Below are positions 41,440 to 44,422 of a stretch of 44,422 nt of DNA, piece by piece. Origin of the DNA: Streptomyces triticisoli (GTDB taxonomy: Bacteria > Actinomycetota > Actinomycetes > Streptomycetales > Streptomycetaceae); assembly GCF_003270085.1 (NCBI RefSeq), contig NZ_QFDQ01000081.1, positions 1-44,422 of the forward strand, given 5' to 3'. The notes below the pieces were generated by a model, which was not told where the DNA came from, ran no database searches, and worked only from the letters and a program-made list of their open reading frames with translations. Made by a program: the position numbers and the translations under genes. Numbering within the stretch: the first letter of the stretch is position 1; every line of letters starts with the position of its first letter.

Positions 41440-41470
41440 GTTGAGCGGTGCGTTGAGCGGTGCGTTGAAC
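41440..41470. repeat. 12-bp tandem repeat upstream of the methyltransferase
   Basis: GTTGAGCGGTGC occurs twice head to tail (41440-41451, 41452-41463) and a third copy begins GTTGA at 41464. It lies 28-60 bases before the methyltransferase start on the minus strand, in the spacer shared with cobT. Confidence 0.75.
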
Positions 41471-41592
41471 AATCCACTGAAGAATTCACCACAAAGATGG
41501 CGCAAAGGAACGTAGGGGATCGGGATTCCGGGCGGAAAGACGCCGTACGGGTGTGGTGCCGACGTGGCACCGCCCTGTTCGAGCGGGGCCGG

Positions 41593-41598
41593 TACTGT
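41593..41598 (+). promoter_or_regulatory. -10 box of a leaderless promoter (cobT)
   Basis: TACTGT fits TANNNT and ends seven bases before the cobT ATG, which lacks a ribosome site. No cobalamin riboswitch is seen in the spacer. Confidence 0.55.
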
Positions 41599-41605
41599 TC
41601 GGCGA

Positions 41606-42691
41606 ATGAGCTCGCTGAATCTCGACGACTTCACCGATCTGATCCAGCGTCCCGACGGCGGTGTGCGCCGTGCCGCGGAGGCGCGCCGGGAGCGTCGGAT
41701 CGTGCCGCCCGGGGCGCTGGGCCGGCTCGACGAACTGGGTGAGTGGCTGGCCGCGGCGCAGGGCGCGGTGCCGGTGCGGCCGGTGGAACGGCCGCGGGTG
41801 GTGCTGTTCGCCGGTGATCACGGGATCGCCGGGCGGGGTGTCTCGGTCCGGCCGGCGGGCGGTGCCGAGCAGCTGGTGCGGGCGGTGCTGGAGGGCGGCC
41901 GTCCGGTGTCCGTGCTGGCCCGGCGGCTCGGCGTGCCGGTGCGGGTGGTCGACATGGCGCTGGACTGCGCGCCCGAGACGCTGCCCGAGGACGTCGTACG
42001 GCACCGGGTGCGGCGCGGCAGCGGGTGCGTCGACGTGGAGGACGCGCTGACCCCGGAGGAGGCTGAGGCCGCCTTCCGGGCCGGGATGGCGGTGGCCGAC
42101 GAGGAGGCCGACTCCGGTACGGACCTGGTGGTGCTCGGCGATGTCAGCGTGGGCGGGACGACACCGGCCGCGGTGCTGATCGCCGCGCTGTGCGGGACGG
42201 ACGCCTCCGTGGTGACCGGGCGCGGCGGCGAGCCCATCGACGACCTGGCGTGGATGCGCAAGTGCGCGGCGATCCGGGACGCGCTGCGCCGGGCGCGGCC
42301 CGTGCTCGGCGACCAGTTGCAGTTGCTGGCGACCGTGGGCGGGGCGGACCTCACCGCGACCACGGGTTTCCTGCTGCAGTGCGCGGTGCGGAAGCTGCCG
42401 GTCATCCTGGACGGCGTGGTGTCGGCCGCGTGCGCCCTGGTGGGGCAGCGGGTGGCGTTCCGGGCCCCGGACTGGTGGCTGGCCGGCCACAACAGCGGCG
42501 AGCCGGGCCAGGCCAAGGCCCTGGACCGTCTGGCCCTGGACCCCCTCCTCGACCACGGGGTGACCGTCGGCGAGGGAGCGGGCGCCCTCCTGGCCCTCCC
42601 CCTGGTCCAGTCCGCCGCCGCCCTGGCCGCGGAGCTTCCCGAACGCCCGGGGGACGGGGACGGGCCGGAGGAGAAGGAGGGCGAGGAGTAG
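41606..42691 (+). CDS. cobT: Nicotinate-nucleotide-dimethylbenzimidazole phosphoribosyltransferase
   Basis: This 361-residue enzyme makes alpha-ribazole phosphate, the lower ligand of cobalamin. Motifs are PPGALGRLDELGEW, FAGDHGIAGRGVS, LGDVSVGGTTPA, DGVVSAACAL and the catalytic Glu323 in GEGAGALL. The ATG at 41606 is the family-like start (LNLDDFTDLIQ follows). After the TAG the same frame stays open and coding-like for some 90 codons, noted separately. It is divergent from the zinc-ribbon methyltransferase. Confidence 0.96.
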   Translation: MSSLNLDDFTDLIQRPDGGVRRAAEARRERRIVPPGALGRLDELGEWLAAAQGAVPVRPVERPRVVLFAGDHGIAGRGVSVRPAGGAEQLVRAVLEGGRPVSVLARRLGVPVRVVDMALDCAPETLPEDVVRHRVRRGSGCVDVEDALTPEEAEAAFRAGMAVADEEADSGTDLVVLGDVSVGGTTPAAVLIAALCGTDASVVTGRGGEPIDDLAWMRKCAAIRDALRRARPVLGDQLQLLATVGGADLTATTGFLLQCAVRKLPVILDGVVSAACALVGQRVAFRAPDWWLAGHNSGEPGQAKALDRLALDPLLDHGVTVGEGAGALLALPLVQSAAALAAELPERPGDGDGPEEKEGEE

Positions 42692-42760
42692 CCGAGGGCG
42701 GACGGGAAGCAGTCGAGGGCCCGTCGGGCGAGGGCCGGGCCCGCACCTCTCCCGCTGGGC

Positions 42761-42960
42761 CTGCCCGCCACCGACGCGCGCGTGGTGGACGCCGGCCCGT
42801 CGGCCGCCGTGGTGGGCCTCGCGGTGCGCCACGGGGCGTACGTCACCGCGGTCGCGGTCACCGCGGCGATGGCGCTGGAGGCGGCGCTGAAGGAGAACCT
42901 GGCCGGCAAGGAGCACCTGGCCGCGGTCCTGGGGGTGGTGCCGGGGTGCGGGCTGTCGGC
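42761..42960 (+). other. Coding-like segment after the cobT stop
   Basis: In the cobT frame, 70 bases past its TAG, nearly 70 codons show almost complete third-position G/C and a protein-like sequence (VVDAGPSAAVVGLAV, YVTAVAVTAAMALEAALKEN, then LAAVLGVVPGCG). A GTG at 42782 or 42785 could start it, but no ribosome site is clear. It ends by running into the 3' end of the opposing gene. It could be a small gene, a decayed piece, or a lost extension. Bases 42692-42760 hold nothing recognisable. Confidence 0.4.
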
Positions 42961-42994
42961 GCCGTGCCGCTGGACGGCCCGCCGGTGGCACGGG

Positions 42995-43762
42995 TCATCT
43001 GTGCCCCGGAAGGCGGGCCGGCCGCTCGTCCGGCTTGCCCCCGATCCAGTCCTGGAACGCCCGGCGGGGACCGGACCAGCGGCGGTCGTGGCGGTCGGCG
43101 CGCAGGCCGGCACGGGCCCGGGCGCGCGGGCGGCGGCGATAGAAGCGCCTGGCCCAGTAGGAGCCGGGGCGGGCCAGGCGGATCGCGCCGAACAGCGCGA
43201 TGAACGGGATGATCACGCCGAACAGGGCGATACGGCCCTTGCCCTTGCTGAGGGCCACCAGGGCGAACAGGAAGTTCACGGCCACGCTGAGGATGACCAC
43301 GCCGCGGTTCTGCAGTTCGGCCGGGGACAGGTTGTTGACGCCGAACGGGGAGAAGCCGACGAGCACCAGCCCGACCACCGCCGCGGTGAGGACGACGACC
43401 TCGACGCTCTTGCGGCCGGCCTCGGTCCAGTAGACGTCGTCCAGGTGCAGGATCAGCGCGAACTCGTCCAGCACCAGGCCCACGCCGATCCCGAAGACCA
43501 CCGCGAAGGCCGCCGCGCCGAAGCTGTTCCCGTTGCTGCTGGCGACCGCGCCGAAACCGCCGAGGACGGTCAGGAGCACGCCGGGCACGACGTGGTGGAT
43601 GTGCAGGCCGCCGGCCTTGACGTTGCCGAAGGGGCCCTTTCCGGCGCGGATCAGCCGGGTGATGGTCCGGGTGATCACGAAGGTCAGGATGAACGCGACG
43701 AGGGCGAGGAGCAGGGGCAGTTTGCCGGGTTCGATGATGTTGCGCTCCAGCCAGTGCCCCAT
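42995..43762 (-). CDS. Conserved integral membrane protein
   Basis: This is a 255-residue protein with about six membrane helices and a long Arg-rich C-terminal tail (FYRRRPRARARAG). A conserved-looking HIHHVVPG follows the first helix and DEFALILHLDDVYW carries acidic and His residues within the membrane region. These could form a metal or active site, but I do not recognise the family with certainty. The ATG at 43762 begins MGHWLERNII. It is flanked by cobT and cobS, both on the other strand. Confidence 0.8.
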   Translation of the reverse strand: MGHWLERNIIEPGKLPLLLALVAFILTFVITRTITRLIRAGKGPFGNVKAGGLHIHHVVPGVLLTVLGGFGAVASSNGNSFGAAAFAVVFGIGVGLVLDEFALILHLDDVYWTEAGRKSVEVVVLTAAVVGLVLVGFSPFGVNNLSPAELQNRGVVILSVAVNFLFALVALSKGKGRIALFGVIIPFIALFGAIRLARPGSYWARRFYRRRPRARARAGLRADRHDRRWSGPRRAFQDWIGGKPDERPARLPGHR

Positions 43763-43837
43763 GGGTGTAGTGTGCCGCGCCCGCCGGTGCGCCGCCCGCC
43801 CGCGGAGGGGCCCGCGGCACTCCCGTGGGCCGTCCCG

Positions 43838-43843
43838 TACTCT
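43838..43843 (+). promoter_or_regulatory. -10 box of a leaderless promoter (cobS)
   Basis: TACTCT fits TANNNT and ends six bases before the cobS ATG at 43850; no ribosome site is present. Confidence 0.55.
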
Positions 43844-43849
43844 GCCCGG

Positions 43850-44422
43850 ATGTCCACGACCCCCCGGCCGGTCCCTCCGCCGCACGGACTGCGGTTCGCC
43901 TTCGGCACCCTCACCGTGCTGCCGGTCCGGGTCGGCCGCTGGGACCGCGAGGCCGCACGCGCGGGCATGCTCTGCGCACCGCTCGCCGGGCTCGTGGTCG
44001 GGCTGGCCGCGGCGGCCGTGGGACTGCTGCTGCTCCTCCTGGGCGCCGGCCCGCCGCTCGCCGCCGTCGCCACCGTCGCCGTGCCCGCCGTACTGACCCG
44101 CGGTCTGCACCTCGACGGGCTCGCCGACACCGCGGACGGGCTGGGCAGCGGCAAGCCCGCCGAGGACGCGCTGCGGATCATGAAGCAGTCGGACATCGGC
44201 CCCTTCGGGGTGATCACCCTCGTCCTCGTCCTGCTCGCCCAGGTGGCCGCCCTGACCCGGGCCTACGACGACTCCTGGGCCCGGGGCGCGCTCGCCGCCG
44301 TCGTCTCGGCGACCGCCGCCCGGCTGGTTCTGACCCTGGCCGCCCGCACCGGGGTCCCGGCCGCCCGCCCGGAGGGGCTGGGCGCCGCGGTCGCCGGAGT
44401 GGTGCCGGTCCCGGGCGCGGTC
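43850..44422 (+). CDS. cobS: Adenosylcobinamide-GDP ribazoletransferase, C-terminus cut by window edge
   Basis: This integral membrane cobalamin synthase joins the activated corrinoid from CobU with the ribazole product of CobT. The 191 visible codons start FAFGTLTVLPVR and include the diagnostic TRGLHLDGLADTADGLGSG with its metal-binding Asp residues, then RIMKQSDIGPFGV. Several hydrophobic helices are visible. The 3' end lies beyond the window. The gene completes the CobU-CobT-CobS nucleotide-loop set. Confidence 0.95.
   Translation, partial: MSTTPRPVPPPHGLRFAFGTLTVLPVRVGRWDREAARAGMLCAPLAGLVVGLAAAAVGLLLLLLGAGPPLAAVATVAVPAVLTRGLHLDGLADTADGLGSGKPAEDALRIMKQSDIGPFGVITLVLVLLAQVAALTRAYDDSWARGALAAVVSATAARLVLTLAARTGVPAARPEGLGAAVAGVVPVPGAV

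Noticed and set aside
41412..41605. Cobalamin riboswitch before cobT
   Set aside because: No B12-box-like core or long structured leader is present; the cobT start looks leaderless.
1..44422. CRISPR arrays, tRNA/rRNA genes, intact insertion sequences or prophage
   Set aside because: No regularly spaced repeats, tRNA-like cloverleafs or complete transposase/integrase genes were seen.

Overview
The window is a high-GC, densely coded stretch of an actinobacterial chromosome, almost certainly Streptomyces. The evidence is very strong third-position G/C bias, frequent GTG starts, leaderless promoters with TANNNT -10 boxes, a WhiJ-like XRE/DUF397 pair, and the actinobacterial qcrCAB/ctaCDEF respiratory cluster. 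The order ctaC - adenosine kinase - HesB matches the arrangement I recall from Mycobacterium and Streptomyces. No tRNA, rRNA, CRISPR array or intact mobile element was seen.

Layout. 1-3.9 kb (minus): two NlpC/P60 cell-wall hydrolases (one cut by the window edge), a coiled-coil NYN nuclease and a zinc-ribbon protein. 4.0-5.1 kb (plus): a rhomboid protease overlapping a stand-alone Lrp/AsnC ligand-binding domain. 5.2-8.0 kb (minus): a cysteine-desulfurase-like enzyme preceded by a clear SAM-IV riboswitch, then trpD. 8.1-17.6 kb: the aerobic respiratory chain, with ctaE-qcrC-qcrA-qcrB (bc1 complex and oxidase subunit III) and ctaC-ctaD-ctaF (aa3 oxidase). These flank a degenerate receiver protein and an L,D-transpeptidase lipoprotein. 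17.9-24.6 kb: a NifS-TusA fusion, adenosine kinase, a small leaderless gene, a large single-pass membrane protein, a HesB/ErpA iron-sulfur carrier and nadA. Fe-S supply (two desulfurase-like enzymes, HesB) therefore sits beside Fe-S users (Rieske protein, NadA).

24.6-29.1 kb is an accessory island. It holds an N-terminally truncated ATPase/nuclease remnant, a transposase remnant, a small secreted protein next to a VanZ-like/PepSY-like membrane protein (visibly lower GC), and a WhiJ-type regulator trio. 29.1-35.6 kb (minus) is an envelope-stress block: PspA, PspAA, histidine kinase, response regulator, RND transporter. 35.9-39.0 kb carries a DUF3043 protein, a methyltransferase with a probable CTG start, an HtrA-like lipoprotein protease and a small conserved protein. 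39.1-44.4 kb is a cobalamin nucleotide-loop region (a PhnP-like domain fused to CobU, then cobT, then cobS cut by the window end) interleaved with a zinc-ribbon methyltransferase and a membrane protein.

The most interesting points are the SAM-IV riboswitch on a desulfurase-like gene, inverted repeats over the promoters of ctaC, ctaE and nadA, the NifS-TusA and PhnP-CobU fusions, the secreted-protein/VanZ pair in the island, and a coding-like segment directly after the cobT stop codon. All identifications come from reading motifs; no database search was run.
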